Of a stretch of DNA of 8,893 nt, positions 8,077 through 8,893 are shown in pieces. The DNA is taken from assembly GCA_036658435.1 (NCBI GenBank), contig JAVXEO010000076.1, forward strand, positions 1 to 8,893, in the 5' to 3' direction. How positions within the stretch are numbered: position 1 is the first letter of the stretch; each line of letters begins with the position of its first letter. The notes under the pieces are model-generated. The model was not told the origin of the DNA, did not search any database, and was given only the letters and a program-made list of their open reading frames with translations. This DNA comes from DIGJ01 sp036658435 (GTDB lineage Bacteria; Bacillota; Clostridia; Lachnospirales; Lachnospiraceae). The translations under genes and the position numbers were made by a program.

Positions 8077-8132
8077 AATTAAAAATAATAGCAGAACAGA
8101 GGTAGGCGAATGGAGCTTACCTCTGTTATTGC
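8077..8132 (-). terminator. Intrinsic terminator for udk, possibly also acting on addA
   Basis: A 13-bp stem (8095-8107 with 8115-8127, one G-T pair) encloses a 7-nt loop; GCA 8091-8093 can extend the pairing with TGC 8130-8132. Read on the minus strand, the hairpin is followed at once by a T-rich tract (complement of 8077-8090, containing TATTATTTTT), the expected form for ending udk. Read on the plus strand, the hairpin is followed by ATTGCAAACA with no T run, so it would be a poor rho-independent terminator for addBA, though the structure could still protect the 3' end. It lies in the 87-bp spacer between the convergent stop codons. Confidence 0.8.
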
Positions 8133-8146
8133 AAACACAGGCTTTT

Positions 8147-8758
8147 CTACAAAAAAGCTTTAATCCGCTCAATTAACATACCGATAGCAACCTCATTTTC
8201 ACCACCCCTTGGGATAATAATATCTGCATGCTTTTTGGAAGGCTCCACAAATTCTTCATGCATGGGCTTAACGGTAGTGATGTACTGGTTGATTACGGAT
8301 TCAAGACTTCGTCCACGCTCCCTGACGTCACGAAGAATTCGTCGAATAATACGTTCATCGGCATCGGTGTCCACATAAATTTTTATGTCCATAAGGTTGC
8401 GAAGAGTTGGATTCTCAAAAATCAAAAATCCATCAATAATAATAACTTTTGCGGGATTTATGAGAATGGTTTCTTTTGCTCGATTATGATTGGAAAAATC
8501 ATAAACCGGTCGTTCGATAGACATTCCACTCTTTAAAGAAAGGATATCATTAATAAAACGCTCCGTGTCAAAAGCGTTTGGATGGTCATAATTGAGCGTG
8601 GACCGTTCTTCAAAGGGCATGTCATCATGTGCTTTATAATACATATCATGGCATAATAACTCTACATTTCCCAGAAATTCTTTTTTCAATCGATTCACAA
8701 CGGTTGTTTTACCGGATGCAGATCCCCCGGCAACACCTATAATAACAACTTCTTCCAT
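8147..8758 (-). CDS. udk: Uridine kinase (uridine/cytidine salvage)
   Basis: Uridine kinase phosphorylates uridine and cytidine to UMP and CMP in the pyrimidine salvage pathway; it is cytoplasmic and usually tetrameric. The 203-residue length is typical. Visible motifs are the Walker A loop GGSASGKTT (11-19), HDMYYK (37-42, with D38 the likely catalytic/metal aspartate), NYDHPNAFD (56-64, nucleoside binding), PVYDF (84-88), IIDGFLIFE (107-115), YVDTDADERIIRRILRD (128-144, leading into the basic lid), VRERGRS (145-151) and the C-terminal VKPMHEEFVEPSKKHADIIIPRGG block. The third-last motif usually reads EGI; here it is D109-G-F. The start ATG at 8758 has a perfect AGGAGG (8769-8764) 5 nt upstream. 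The gene stands alone, convergent with addA, and ends just before a strong hairpin terminator. Phosphoribulokinase-family relatives are less likely because the uridine-kinase blocks match throughout. Confidence 0.96.
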   Translation of the reverse strand: MEEVVIIGVAGGSASGKTTVVNRLKKEFLGNVELLCHDMYYKAHDDMPFEERSTLNYDHPNAFDTERFINDILSLKSGMSIERPVYDFSNHNRAKETILINPAKVIIIDGFLIFENPTLRNLMDIKIYVDTDADERIIRRILRDVRERGRSLESVINQYITTVKPMHEEFVEPSKKHADIIIPRGGENEVAIGMLIERIKAFL

Positions 8759-8893
8759 GGGTTCCTCCTAAAATTTATGTTTGGGTGTAAATTCTTTTTC
8801 TTATCTTACCACAAACTCTATATAAATGAAACAGATAATCAAAAAACTAGTTCTTGATATTCTGTAAAGGTTCGTATAAAATGGGGAAAGAAT
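8759..8893. promoter_or_regulatory. udk leader and upstream region
   Basis: This 135-bp stretch holds the udk ribosome binding site (AGGAGG, complement of 8764-8769) and presumably its promoter, but I cannot find a well-spaced minus-strand -35/-10 pair; the T-rich runs near 8841-8846 and TATA-like bases near 8819-8826 are only suggestive. An 8-bp palindrome AACTAGTT lies at 8845-8852. No riboswitch-like or PyrR-like attenuator structure is evident. Confidence 0.4.
8854..8882 (+). promoter_or_regulatory. Candidate sigma-A promoter pointing out of the window
   Basis: TTGATA (8854-8859) and TAAAAT (8877-8882) each match the sigma-A consensus at five of six positions and are separated by exactly 17 bp. 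Transcription would start at about 8889 and proceed right, implying a plus-strand gene beyond the edge and divergent from udk. In A/T-rich DNA such matches also arise by chance, so this is a candidate only. Confidence 0.45.

Noticed and set aside
8141..8158. Small hairpin GCTTTT / AAAAGC at the 3' end of udk
   Set aside because: Only six mostly A-T pairs, partly inside the udk coding end, and no adjacent T tract; the hairpin at 8095-8127 is much stronger.
8228..8536. 102-codon plus-strand open frame opposite udk
   Set aside because: It is antisense to a fully conserved uridine kinase and has no start signals or recognisable domain.
8881..8893. ATG at 8881 open to the window edge as a possible gene start
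   Set aside because: The only upstream purine run (AAAGG) is 10 nt away, and the ATG overlaps the -10 of the candidate promoter. Four codons cannot support a gene call.

Overview
The window looks like a core-genome segment of a low-G+C Gram-positive anaerobe, most likely a clostridium of the Lachnospiraceae type. Three things point there: a strongly A/T-rich composition with A-ending codons, strong GGAGG-type ribosome binding sites, and an AddAB (not RecBCD) recombination nuclease whose sequence style matches clostridial members. I inferred this from composition and remembered family sequences. No search was run, so genus and species cannot be named.

Layout from left to right: (1) positions 3-512, + strand, the last 169 residues of a glutamine-dependent NAD+ synthetase (nadE), cut by the window edge. 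(2) Positions 494-943, - strand, a small membrane-anchored protein of unknown function that meets nadE tail to tail with a 19-nt coding overlap. (3) Positions 944-1041, a 98-bp divergent intergenic region. (4) Positions 1042-8059, + strand, addB then addA, overlapping by 35 nt and evidently an operon. (5) Positions 8060-8146, a convergent spacer with one strong hairpin that works best as the terminator of the minus-strand gene. (6) Positions 8147-8758, - strand, uridine kinase (udk). (7) Positions 8759-8893, the udk leader, plus a good candidate sigma-A promoter pointing right, out of the window.

How the genes relate: AddB and AddA form the heterodimeric helicase-nuclease that resects double-strand DNA ends for RecA loading. 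Every diagnostic motif is intact: the AddA helicase motifs, both nuclease active sites, and the four iron-sulfur cysteines of AddB. Both subunits should therefore be active. nadE (last step of NAD+ synthesis) and udk (pyrimidine salvage) are independent housekeeping genes that happen to be neighbours.

I looked for an undescribed system and do not see one: there is no mobile element, CRISPR array, RNA gene, toxin-antitoxin pair or defence island. The best leads are modest: the unassigned membrane protein with a degenerate FMN-binding-like layout, an exact 15-bp tandem repeat inside addA, homopolymer tracts in addB, and an Asp for Glu change at a likely metal-ligand position in the uridine kinase.
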